DNA of 38,240 bases from assembly GCA_020850755.1 (NCBI GenBank), contig JADZEB010000057.1, forward strand, positions 1 through 38,240. The letters are read 5' to 3'. Shown here piece after piece: positions 1 to 7,269 of this stretch. The notes under the pieces are model-generated. The model was given only the letters and a program-made list of their open reading frames with translations. It had not been told where the DNA came from and ran no database searches. Every line of letters starts with the position of its first letter. Within the stretch, counting starts at the first letter, position 1. The position numbers were made by a program, and so were the translations under genes. The stretch comes from Alphaproteobacteria bacterium. GTDB lineage: Bacteria; Pseudomonadota; Alphaproteobacteria; Acetobacterales; Acetobacteraceae.

Positions 1-207
1 GAAGCCTCGCTCTCCTTCCTCGGGCTCGGCGTCACCGAGCCCACGCCCGCCTGGGGGCTGATGCTGTCCGGCAATGCCTCGGATTTCTACCGCGAGGCGC
101 CGTGGATGATCCTGTTCCCGGGCCTGGCCATCTCGGTCGCGGTGTTCGCCTTCAACCTGTTCGGCGACAGTTTGCGCGACTGGCTCGACCCCAAGTTCAA
201 GACCTGA
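1..207 (+). CDS. ABC transporter permease, DppC/OppC type (3' end only)
   Basis: The frame is open from the first base of the window and ends at TGA 205-207, leaving 68 residues. The visible part carries the C-terminal hallmarks of the second inner-membrane permease of peptide/nickel-type ABC importers: an [10 protein letters not shown] stretch (the EAA-type loop that contacts the ATPase), then a Pro-Ala-Trp-Gly-x-Met-Leu motif, a last hydrophobic helix, and a tail reading [15 protein letters not shown]. That tail is typical of DppC/OppC proteins. The substrate cannot be told from this fragment. The remaining subunits should lie upstream of the window. The following TRAP genes belong to a different transporter class. 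Confidence 0.9.
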   Translation, partial: EASLSFLGLGVTEPTPAWGLMLSGNASDFYREAPWMILFPGLAISVAVFAFNLFGDSLRDWLDPKFKT

Positions 208-241
208 TCCGCCCGCTTGCCGGCCGGCACATGCGGCGAGA

Positions 242-270
242 TTGACCCGCCCGCGCGCCGGCGCCATGTT
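242..270 (+). promoter_or_regulatory. candidate sigma-70 promoter of the TRAP operon
   Basis: TTGACC at 242-247 and CATGTT at 265-270 are separated by 17 bases and lie in the gap between the ABC permease stop and dctP. The -35 box is good and the -10 box is poor, so this is a by-eye candidate only. A strong Shine-Dalgarno sequence, GGAGGAG at 292-298, follows just before the dctP ATG. Confidence 0.35.
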
Positions 271-303
271 CACGCCAACCGTTTTTCCTTGGGAGGAGAT
301 ACC

Positions 304-1320
304 ATGACACTGTCCCGCCGCCGCGCCCTTGGCGCACTGTCCGCCGCTGCCGCCCTGCCGCTTGCCGCGCCGATGCTCGCCCGCCCTGCCCATGCGCAGG
401 CGGCAACCATGCGCATCTCGAGCCAGCTGCCGACGGCGCATCACATCCACAGGCTGCTCGAGATGTTCGCCGCCGATCTGGCCAACCGCTCGGGTGGGGC
501 CGTGCGGGCGCAGATCTTCCCGGCCGAGCAGCTTGCGCGCGCGGGCGAGAACTTCCCCGGTGTCGCGCGCGGCGCCTTCGAGGCGGCGATCGCGGTGAAC
601 TTCCAGTGGGGCAACACCATCCCGGAGATGAGCGCGCCGACGATCCCGTTCCTGCTCACCGACCTCGATCGACTGCGCAAGTTCGGCGGCTCGGAAGCGC
701 GCCGCTTCCTCGATGCCGCGCTCGAGCGGCGCGGCGTGAAAAGCGTGGCGTGGTTCTACACCACGCGCATGAGCATCTTCACCTCGAACCGCCGCCCGAT
801 CGTCACCACCGAGGATTTCCGCGGCCTGAAGATCCGCGGCCTGAACCCGCTCACCGACCATGCGCTGACGGCCGTCGGCGCCGCGCCCTCGGCCATGCCG
901 GGCTCGGAGGTGTACCAGGCCCTGCAGTCGGGCGTGCTGGATGCGGGCCTGACCGATGTCTCGGCGGCGGTGTCGCGCCGCTTCTACGAGGTACAAAAAT
1001 ACGGCACGATCTCGCCCTATTTCTCGGTCTATTTCCACCTCTACGCCAATCCCCGCTGGCTCGCCGGACTGAGCGCGGCGCAGCGCGGCGCGATCGAGGC
1101 GGCGGCCAAGAAGGCCGAGGAAGATGCCTTCCCCTTGACCGAGCAGACGGCGGCGGCAGCAGCCGGCGAGCTGCGCGCCAAGGGCATGACCATCCACGAG
1201 CAGACACCGGCGGAAACGGCCGCGTGGCGTGGGCGCATGCAGCAGCCCGTGATCGATGCGTTCCTGCGCGCGGCGCCCGAGGGTGGCGCGCGGATCCTGG
1301 AACTGATGCGCGCGCTGTAA
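304..1320 (+). CDS. dctP: TRAP transporter solute-binding protein, DctP family
   Basis: This is a periplasmic receptor of a tripartite ATP-independent transporter, which captures a small carboxylate and passes it to the DctQM membrane pair. The 338-residue product begins with a Ser-Arg-Arg-Arg-Ala-Leu-Gly stretch, a hydrophobic Ala/Leu-rich segment and an Ala-His-Ala cleavage site near residue 31, so export is likely and may use the Tat route. The core contains the expected features: SSQLPTAHH near the mature start, GRG-less but family-like EQL and APTIPFL segments, and a FRGLKIRGLNPL motif containing the arginine that usually binds the substrate carboxylate. A longer frame opens at 217, but the ATG at 304 has GGAGGAG five bases upstream and gives a clean signal peptide. 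The gene is followed by dctQ and dctM in the same direction. The ligand is unknown. Confidence 0.9.
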   Translation: MTLSRRRALGALSAAAALPLAAPMLARPAHAQAATMRISSQLPTAHHIHRLLEMFAADLANRSGGAVRAQIFPAEQLARAGENFPGVARGAFEAAIAVNFQWGNTIPEMSAPTIPFLLTDLDRLRKFGGSEARRFLDAALERRGVKSVAWFYTTRMSIFTSNRRPIVTTEDFRGLKIRGLNPLTDHALTAVGAAPSAMPGSEVYQALQSGVLDAGLTDVSAAVSRRFYEVQKYGTISPYFSVYFHLYANPRWLAGLSAAQRGAIEAAAKKAEEDAFPLTEQTAAAAAGELRAKGMTIHEQTPAETAAWRGRMQQPVIDAFLRAAPEGGARILELMRAL

Positions 1321-1354
1321 TCGCACGCTGTCGGCCGGACTGGGGGCGGGTGGC

Positions 1355-1939
1355 ATGGAGACGGGGTCTCCCGCTCCCCTGCGCCTGCGGATCGCGCGCC
1401 GGATCGAAGCGGGCGTGGCGACCGTCTCGCGCGTGGCGGCGGCGATCGCCTCGCTTCTCTGCCTGCTCTGCTTCGGGCTGGTCGTCTATTCGATCCTGTT
1501 CCGCTACTTCCTGAATGCCCCGCAGCCCTGGATCGACGAGGTTGCGGGCTGGGTGGTGGCGGCGATGGTGATGCTGGCCGTGCCCGAGGCGCAGCGCCGC
1601 TTCGAGCATATCGGCGTCGATGTCTTCGCCGAGCGGGCGCGCGGCGCCTGGGCGAGGGCGCTGGCGCTGTTGGCGGTGGGCTCGATGGCGCTCTCGGCCT
1701 CGATCCTGCTGATCGAAGGGCGCGAGACAGTGGCCTTCTCGCGGATGGTGGAGATCGCCTCGAACATCCCGGACGTGCCGATCTGGTGGGCACAGCTTTC
1801 GGTGCCGATCGGCGGCGCGTTGCTGCTGCTGGTCGCGGCGGGGCAGATCGCGGTGCTCCTGCTCGGCGCCGAGCCCGCGCACCTGGCCAAGCCGCGCGCG
1901 GAGGATGCCGTGGACAGCCCGGCTGCGCGGCTGGAATGA
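1355..1939 (+). CDS. dctQ: TRAP transporter small permease, DctQ family
   Basis: This is the small membrane subunit that joins the DctP receptor to the DctM channel. The 194-residue protein has four predicted membrane helices, the first around residues 28-50. It carries the family pattern: a Trp-Ile-Asp-Glu stretch (residues about 53-58) before the second helix, and a later HIGVDVF segment that matches the common G-H-I-x-V-D signature. It lies 34 bases after dctP and 31 bases before the likely dctM start, as expected for one operon. The C-terminal 20 residues are charged and probably cytoplasmic. Confidence 0.88.
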   Translation: METGSPAPLRLRIARRIEAGVATVSRVAAAIASLLCLLCFGLVVYSILFRYFLNAPQPWIDEVAGWVVAAMVMLAVPEAQRRFEHIGVDVFAERARGAWARALALLAVGSMALSASILLIEGRETVAFSRMVEIASNIPDVPIWWAQLSVPIGGALLLLVAAGQIAVLLLGAEPAHLAKPRAEDAVDSPAARLE

Positions 1940-1970
1940 GCGCGCGCCGGCACGCCGGGGGTCGCGCGCC

Positions 1971-3275
1971 GTGACCTTCATCCTGATGCTGGCGGCGCTG
2001 ATAGCGCTGCTCTACCTCGGCATGCCGATGTTCGCCGGCATGTTCCTGTTCTCGCTCGGCGTTCTGTATGCGGTCGAGGGGCATGTCGCGACGCTGGGCG
2101 AGTTCGTGTTCGGCAAGCTGAACGTCTACCTGCTGATCGCCATCCCGCTGTTCATGCTGATGGCGCATGTGATGGTGCGCGGGCGGGTGGTGGACGATCT
2201 GTTCGGCACCACCCACACGCTCCTGCGCCATGTGCGCGGCGGGCTCGGCGTTGCCACCGTCCTGGCCTGCACCGTGTTCGCCGCCATTTCTGGCTCCTCG
2301 GTCGCCACCGCGCTGACCATCGGCAAGGTCGCGATCCCGCAGATGCTGCGCTACGGCATGAGCCGGCAGGGCGCCTTCGGCGTGGTCGCGGCCGGCGGCA
2401 CGCTCGGCATCCTGATCCCGCCCTCGGCGCCGATGGTGCTCTACGCGCTGGTGACCGAGAGCTCGGTGGGCGCCCTGTTCATGGCCGGGGTCGGCCCCGG
2501 CATCATGATGGCCGCGATCTTCGCCGCCTACTGCATGGCGACGGAAGGCAGGCCGATGGCCCTGGCCGCGGACGGGCAGGCCGTGCCGGTCGCGCGCGCG
2601 CCGGTGCCGGAGATGCTGGGTGCAATCCGCCGCTCCTTCTGGGCATTAACGCTGCCGCCCTTCGTGCTGGGCGGGATGTATTTCGGCATCTTCACCGCCA
2701 CCGAGGCCGCCGCCGCCGGCGCCCTCTACGCCATGGTGATCGCCGGCCTGATCTATCGCCAGCTGCGCGCCGCCGATTTCTGGGAGGGCGTGAACGAGGC
2801 CACCCGCACCTCGGCCATGCTGTTCATGGTGATCATCGGGGCGGGCATGTTCGGCCACATGCTCACCAAGCTGCGCGTGCCGCAGGAACTGGTCGAGATG
2901 GTGGTGGCCTGGAACATCGGCCGCACCGGCTTCCTGGTGGCGATGATGGCGCTGGTGTTCGTGCTCGGGCTGATCCTGGAAAGCTTCTCGATCATCCTGA
3001 TCACCACGCCGGTGATCATCCCGGTGCTCGACACGCTCGGCATCGACAAGGTCTGGTATGGCGTGATGCTGACGCTGAACCTGGAACTCGCACTGATCTC
3101 GCCGCCGGTGGCGATGAACCTGGTGGTGATCAAGGCGATCACCGGCGCACCGCTGGCCGAGGTGAACCGCTCGATCATTCCCTACATGCTGCTGCTTTCG
3201 CTCGGCATCGCGATCCTGATCGCGGTGCCCGAGATAGCGCTCTGGTTGCCGCGGACGATGGAGTTCTCGACCTAG
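1971..3275 (+). CDS. dctM: TRAP transporter large permease, DctM family
   Basis: This is the large membrane subunit of the TRAP transporter and forms the sodium-coupled transport path. The protein is hydrophobic throughout, with about a dozen membrane segments. It has the typical FAAISGSSVATALTIGKVAIPQM region and a GGTLGILIPPSAPMVLYA loop, and near the end an ISPPVAMNLVVIK loop; all three are standard DctM signatures. The open frame extends upstream to 1905, but the GTG at 1971 starts directly at a hydrophobic helix and gives 434 residues, the usual family length. The TAG stop at 3273-3275 lies inside the first copy of the three-copy repeat: its G is the first base of the element. Confidence 0.88.
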   Translation: MTFILMLAALIALLYLGMPMFAGMFLFSLGVLYAVEGHVATLGEFVFGKLNVYLLIAIPLFMLMAHVMVRGRVVDDLFGTTHTLLRHVRGGLGVATVLACTVFAAISGSSVATALTIGKVAIPQMLRYGMSRQGAFGVVAAGGTLGILIPPSAPMVLYALVTESSVGALFMAGVGPGIMMAAIFAAYCMATEGRPMALAADGQAVPVARAPVPEMLGAIRRSFWALTLPPFVLGGMYFGIFTATEAAAAGALYAMVIAGLIYRQLRAADFWEGVNEATRTSAMLFMVIIGAGMFGHMLTKLRVPQELVEMVVAWNIGRTGFLVAMMALVFVLGLILESFSIILITTPVIIPVLDTLGIDKVWYGVMLTLNLELALISPPVAMNLVVIKAITGAPLAEVNRSIIPYMLLLSLGIAILIAVPEIALWLPRTMEFST

Positions 3276-3401
3276 AGCAGCGTCCGATCTGGTGGAACCG
3301 CCCTGCGGTTCCATCAGATCGGACTAAGCTGCTCGCAAACCTTAAGTTTCTCGGGCACGAGTTCCGTTCGGCTGATTCAAGCCGAACGGAACCTGCCCTA
3401 G
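3272..3401 (+). repeat. three-copy palindromic repeat, copy 1 (MITE-like)
   Basis: This is one of three near-identical elements in the window. It begins with CTAG (3272-3275, containing the dctM stop) and ends with CTAG (3398-3401). Hairpin A: GAGCAGC (3275-3281) plus a 19-base arm (3282-3300) pair with 3306-3324 plus GCTGCTC (3328-3334); the loop is CCCTG and TAA bulges at 3325-3327. Hairpin B: TTCCGTTCGGCT (3362-3373), loop GATTCA, AGCCGAACGGAA (3380-3391), with partly matching outer arms GGGCA/TGCCC. The two ends are imperfect inverted repeats, about 12 of 18 bases alike. No coding sequence is present. In the convergent gap between dctM and the EAL gene it could also act as a bidirectional terminator. 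Confidence 0.9.
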
Positions 3402-3433
3402 TCCGCGCCGCGTCTGGCGCAGCCGCGCCCCCG

Positions 3434-5023
3434 CTAGCGCAGTCGCGCGCCCGGCCGGCCGAACAGATAGCCCTGTGCCAGGGGCACGCCAAGCTCGACC
3501 AGCGTCGCCGTCTGCGCCTCGGTCTCGACCTGCTCGGCCACCGCGATCGCGCCCGACTGGCGGCAATAGAGCGCGATCGCCTGCACCAGCGATCGGTCGC
3601 GCTGGCTGTGGTCGATGCGGCGCACATAGCCGCCATCGATCTTGACGAACTCGAACGCGATCTCGCGCAGCGCGGCGAAGCCGGCCGCGCCGGCGCCGAA
3701 ATCGTCGAGGCAGAGCCGCACCCCGCGCTCGCGCAGGCCGAGCAGCAGCGCCTGCGAGGCGCCATCGACGCGCAGCTCGGCGGTCTCGGTCACCTCGACC
3801 AGCAGGCGGCGCAGCAGGGCCGGGGCCATGTCCAGCCGTTCCAGCAGCGCGCGGCCGAACTGCGGCTTGGCGATCGACAGGGGCGAGATGTTCACTGCCG
3901 CCTGGGCCTCCAGCGGTGCGTCGGCCAGCGCGGCCAGCACGCGCTCGATCACCGCGATGTCGAGCGCATCGGTGATGTCGGCTTCCTCGGCAGCGGCGAC
4001 CATCTCGCCGGTGGTGGCGCCAAGCCCGCCGCGCCGGCCCATCGGGCGCAACAGCGCCTCGTAGTGGTGGATGCTCTGGTCGGACAGGCGAACGACCGGC
4101 TGGAAGGCCATGGCGAAGGCGCCTTCGCGCAGCATGGCCTGCACCGCCTCGGCTTCCTCCTGCACGCGCGCGACATAGCCGGCGAGGCTGTTGCGCAGCC
4201 CCGCCTGGTCGAGCGCGCGCGTGCCGCCGCGCCCGAAGCGGCCGAGCGCCACGCCCAGGGCGCGGATCACCTGCCCGCGTGTCAGGTTCTCGCCTTCGAG
4301 CGCGTAGTCGAGCCCCGCCGTGTGCTGAAGCCCGCGCGTCCCGGTCATTCTCTGCACGGTCTGCGTGATCGCGCGCCCGATCGCGTGCGGGTCCGCGCCG
4401 CCATCATGCAGCACGGCGAAGCGGTCTTCCGTCAGCTTGCCCGGCAGGCCGCCGGGCGCGACCTCGGTGATCGAGGCGGCGAGTTCGGCCGAGAGCCGCG
4501 CGCGCTCGGTTTCGGGCAGCGCCTCGGTGATCGCGCCGAGCCCGCGCGTCTCCACCAGCGCCACGCGCGCCTTGCCGGCGCCGGTGGGCAGGCGCACGCG
4601 GTCCGAGGCGGCGGCCATTAGCGCCTTGTCGTCGGTCAGCACGGGGCGGTTCTGCGGCACGAGCCCGGCCGGCAGTTCCGACAGCGTCAGGCAGAAGCGG
4701 TGCTGGCGGTCCGGCAGGATCATGCCGCCAAGCGCCATGGGCTGGCCGTCGGCCAGCCAGACGAGATGCGGCTGCAATCGCCCCGCGCCCGCCAGGAGCG
4801 CCAGCAGCGAGGGCACCGCGTAGCGTTCGGCAGGGGCGAGAAGCTGGGCGAAGGACTGGTCGATGAGGGCGGCCGCGTCGCAGCCGAAATGGGCGCGCGC
4901 GGCCCCGAGGGCGAACCTGATCGCACCGTCGGGATCGGTTTCCACCAGCAGGTCGGCCGCGGCGAAGGCGAAGGCGGCAAGGCGTTGCCGCGCATCGGGG
5001 TCGTCGCGGCGGAACATGGACAT
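3434..5023 (-). CDS. EAL-domain cyclic-di-GMP phosphodiesterase
   Basis: This enzyme is predicted to hydrolyse the second messenger cyclic di-GMP. The C-terminal EAL domain (residues about 290-529) keeps the metal and substrate residues: Glu322 in EALLR, Asn378 in NISP, Glu410 in VEVTE, Asp440/Asp441 in LDDFG, Lys461 in VKID and Glu497/Glu500 in AEQVETE (Gln replaces the usual Gly). GYLFGRP closes the domain. Residues about 10-115 resemble a PAS-type sensor. The region at about 125-240 may be a decayed GGDEF domain, since only a DRFAVLHDGG remnant is visible and no GGDEF active site is present. The ATG at 5023 has AGGAG seven bases upstream and was preferred to the longer frame from 5104. There is no membrane segment, so the protein is probably cytosolic. 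It is transcribed convergently with dctM. Confidence 0.85.
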   Translation of the reverse strand: MSMFRRDDPDARQRLAAFAFAAADLLVETDPDGAIRFALGAARAHFGCDAAALIDQSFAQLLAPAERYAVPSLLALLAGAGRLQPHLVWLADGQPMALGGMILPDRQHRFCLTLSELPAGLVPQNRPVLTDDKALMAAASDRVRLPTGAGKARVALVETRGLGAITEALPETERARLSAELAASITEVAPGGLPGKLTEDRFAVLHDGGADPHAIGRAITQTVQRMTGTRGLQHTAGLDYALEGENLTRGQVIRALGVALGRFGRGGTRALDQAGLRNSLAGYVARVQEEAEAVQAMLREGAFAMAFQPVVRLSDQSIHHYEALLRPMGRRGGLGATTGEMVAAAEEADITDALDIAVIERVLAALADAPLEAQAAVNISPLSIAKPQFGRALLERLDMAPALLRRLLVEVTETAELRVDGASQALLLGLRERGVRLCLDDFGAGAAGFAALREIAFEFVKIDGGYVRRIDHSQRDRSLVQAIALYCRQSGAIAVAEQVETEAQTATLVELGVPLAQGYLFGRPGARLR

Positions 5024-5239
5024 GGCGGCGCTCCTGGGTCCTGGCGGCGAGCGCGCCCGCCGCGCGGCGGCGGTAGCGACGGAGGCAAGGCGGCTGGGCC
5101 CCACTCTCCGCCGCGGCCCTTAACGCCGGGTGAAAATGGGCGGCGCGCCGCGTGGCCGCAGCACTCCCTTGGCGTGGGCGCGGCGAGGCCGCACAGTGCG
5201 CTGCGCAATCGCATGGAGCAGCGGCTTGCGGGGAGTGCC

Positions 5240-6145
5240 ATGGCACACGCCGGACCTGGGCCCGAGCGTCCATCGCCTGACGATGGCGGCGCCGGCTCGC
5301 CGCAAGCACGTCGCTTGCATGCCACACGATGGCGTGGGCGGCTATGGCCGCTCGCCACCCTTCTCTGGGCCTATCTCGTGATCCTGCTCGCCGCCACCGC
5401 CCTGCAACGCAGCCTTCTGTTCCTGCCCGATCCGCGCCGGCCCGACATCGCCCGCGCCGGCATGGCGGGCATGGCCGAACAGCGCATCACCACCGCCGAC
5501 GGGCTTGCGCTCGGCGCCTGGTTCCTGCCGCCGCGCGAGGAGACCGCGCCGGTCGTCGTGTTCCTGCACGGCAATGCCGGGCATTGGGGCCATCGCGTGC
5601 CGCGCGCGCGCGCCTTCGCCGAGGCCGGCTTCGGCGTGCTGCTGATGGGCTATCGCGGCTATGGCGGCAATCCCGGCTCGCCGAGCGAGGACGGGCTGAT
5701 CGAGGATGGCCGCGCCGCGCTTGATTTCCTGCACGGCGCCGGCATCGGGCCGGAGCGGGTGGCGCTGTTCGGCGAATCGCTCGGCAGCGGGGTGGCGGTG
5801 GCGCTGGCGGCCGAGCGGCCGGTGGCGGCACTGGTGCTGGAATCGCCCTACACCTCGATCGCCGAACTGGCGCAGATCCACTACTGGTATCTGCCCGCCT
5901 ACTGGCTGGTGGTGGACCGCTTCAACTCGCTCGACCGCATGGCGCGGGTGCGTGCACCGGTGCTGGTGATGCATGGCGAGGCCGACAGCATCGTGCCGGT
6001 GCGCATGGGCCGGCGGCTGTTGGAGGCGGCGCCGCCCGGCAGCCTCGGCCATTTCGTGCCCGGCGCCGGCCATAACGACCTGCCCGGGCGCGGCGGGGAT
6101 GCGGTGGCGGCGGCGTTCCTGGCGCGCCGGCTCGGGTTGCGCTGA
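5240..6145 (+). CDS. membrane-anchored alpha/beta hydrolase (BEM46/ABHD13-like)
   Basis: This is a serine hydrolase of unknown substrate. The 301-residue protein has a charged N-terminus, one hydrophobic anchor at about residues 36-56, then an alpha/beta-hydrolase domain. The visible catalytic features are an oxyanion-loop HGNAGHWGH at 110-118, the nucleophile Ser180 in GESLGSG, Asp249 in HGEAD and His278 in GAGHND. RGYGGNPGSPSE (139-150) is typical of the BEM46/ABHD13/ABHD17 group. The frame is open from 4700, but the ATG at 5240 has GGGGAG just upstream; ATG 5213 is an alternative. It diverges from the EAL gene across a gap of about 215 bases that should hold both promoters. Confidence 0.85.
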   Translation: MAHAGPGPERPSPDDGGAGSPQARRLHATRWRGRLWPLATLLWAYLVILLAATALQRSLLFLPDPRRPDIARAGMAGMAEQRITTADGLALGAWFLPPREETAPVVVFLHGNAGHWGHRVPRARAFAEAGFGVLLMGYRGYGGNPGSPSEDGLIEDGRAALDFLHGAGIGPERVALFGESLGSGVAVALAAERPVAALVLESPYTSIAELAQIHYWYLPAYWLVVDRFNSLDRMARVRAPVLVMHGEADSIVPVRMGRRLLEAAPPGSLGHFVPGAGHNDLPGRGGDAVAAAFLARRLGLR

Positions 6146-6235
6146 AGGCGGGCAAGGGCGGCGGGTGCGAAAGGGCTTGGCGCGCGCCGCGCGGGGCCGC
6201 AGACTCCGCCCCGCTGCAACATGAGGATGCGGGCG

Positions 6236-7153
6236 ATGGTGGGCGGATTCAGCGCGGACAGGCTGCTCGGCCAGCTTCTCAAGGGCGGGCTTTCCGGCAT
6301 GCGCACCAAGCGCGCCGCGCCGCGCCGGCGCAAGGCGCAGCCCAAGGGGCTGGTCAACATCCAGCTCGGCGGCGGACGCGGCTCCTCCACCGCGCGCGCG
6401 ATCGGGGCGCTGGCGACGCTGGCCGGCGCGGTGCTGCAACAGACGCTCGGCGGCGGGCAGCAGACCCAACCGACCGCGCCTCGCCGCGGCGCGCGCAAGC
6501 CGGGCGTAGCCACCGTGCCGACGACCGGACCGACCGGTGGCTGGCCCGGCGGCGCGGGCAAGGGCGGGCCGGCCGGCAAGGGCGGCGCCGATCCGGGCCA
6601 TCGCGGCGTCGATATCCCGCCGCTCAGCCGTCCGCGCGAACCGTTCGGGCCGGCGCCCGCGCGCAGCGGCTCGGTTCCGACGGTGGGCGCGCCGCCCGCG
6701 GCGCCGTCGGCGGCGAAGCCGGGCACGGGCTGGTCGATGCCCGGCCGCGAGGCGGAAGCTTCGGCCAAGGGCGCCGCCGGCGCCTCCGCCATCGACCCCG
6801 AGGAGGCTGAGGCGCTGCTGATGATCCGCGCCATGATCGCCGCCGCCAAGTCGGACGGGGCGATCGACGCCGAGGAGCGCGCGCATCTGGCCGGCAAGCT
6901 CGAGGATGCCGGACTGGGCGAGGCCGAGCGCGACTTCATCCTGCGCGATTTCGAGACCCCGCTCGACCTGGAGGCGATCGCACAACAGGTCACCGACCCG
7001 ATGCTCGCGGCGCAGCTCTATGCCGCCTCGGTGGTGGCGGTGGGCGATCCTTCGGCCGGCGAGCGCGCCTATCTCGGCCGGCTGGCCGAGCGGCTGCGGC
7101 TTGCCCCCGAGGTTGCCGCCGAGATCGAGAAGCGGCTCACTGGCGGGACCTAG
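6236..7153 (+). CDS. DUF533/TerB-like protein (YebE family)
   Basis: The role of this family is unknown; E. coli YebE is the best-known member. The start reads MVGGFSADRLLGQLL, matching the short N-terminal helix typical of DUF533 proteins. A low-complexity Gly/Pro/Ala/Arg linker of roughly 100-120 residues follows. The C-terminal 125 residues form a TerB-like helical domain with an acidic repeat (KSDGAIDAEER). ATG codons occur at 6221, 6227 and 6236. The last was chosen because an AGGA lies eight bases upstream and the protein then begins at the conserved helix. A short hydrophobic stretch (ARAIGALATLAGAVL) may touch the membrane. It is followed after about 115 bases by the acyl-CoA dehydrogenase-like gene. 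Confidence 0.8.
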   Translation: MVGGFSADRLLGQLLKGGLSGMRTKRAAPRRRKAQPKGLVNIQLGGGRGSSTARAIGALATLAGAVLQQTLGGGQQTQPTAPRRGARKPGVATVPTTGPTGGWPGGAGKGGPAGKGGADPGHRGVDIPPLSRPREPFGPAPARSGSVPTVGAPPAAPSAAKPGTGWSMPGREAEASAKGAAGASAIDPEEAEALLMIRAMIAAAKSDGAIDAEERAHLAGKLEDAGLGEAERDFILRDFETPLDLEAIAQQVTDPMLAAQLYAASVVAVGDPSAGERAYLGRLAERLRLAPEVAAEIEKRLTGGT

Positions 7154-7226
7154 GCGACACCAGGCGGTGTAGGGATACTGCCGGATTTCGCCGCTGTTGG
7201 CGGCACTTGCGGGCTGGTGTAACTAG

Positions 7227-7248
7227 TCGATCACGATTCCGTGATCGA
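7227..7248. promoter_or_regulatory. perfect inverted repeat upstream of the acyl-CoA dehydrogenase-like gene
   Basis: TCGATCACG (7227-7235) and CGTGATCGA (7240-7248) are perfect inverted 9-mers around ATTC. They lie 22 bases before the ATG at 7270, and no T-run follows. Position and symmetry fit an operator for a dimeric repressor such as a TetR- or GntR-type protein, but no such regulator gene is in the window. A hairpin in the leader RNA is the alternative. Confidence 0.45.
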
Positions 7249-7269
7249 GCCCGGGGCCCTGTCCGACAC

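Noticed and set aside
217-303. In-frame N-terminal extension of dctP from ATG 217
   Set aside because: It crosses the promoter and the GGAGGAG ribosome binding site. The signal peptide starts properly at 304.
6191-6214. GCGGGGC...GCCCCGC stem between the hydrolase and DUF533 genes
   Set aside because: No T-run follows, and such stems are frequent by chance in this sequence, so it was not called a terminator.
5342-6985. Long minus-strand frame opposite the alpha/beta hydrolase and DUF533 genes
   Set aside because: Low-complexity His/Arg/Gly-rich translation with no recognisable family. The plus-strand genes have catalytic motifs and ribosome binding sites.
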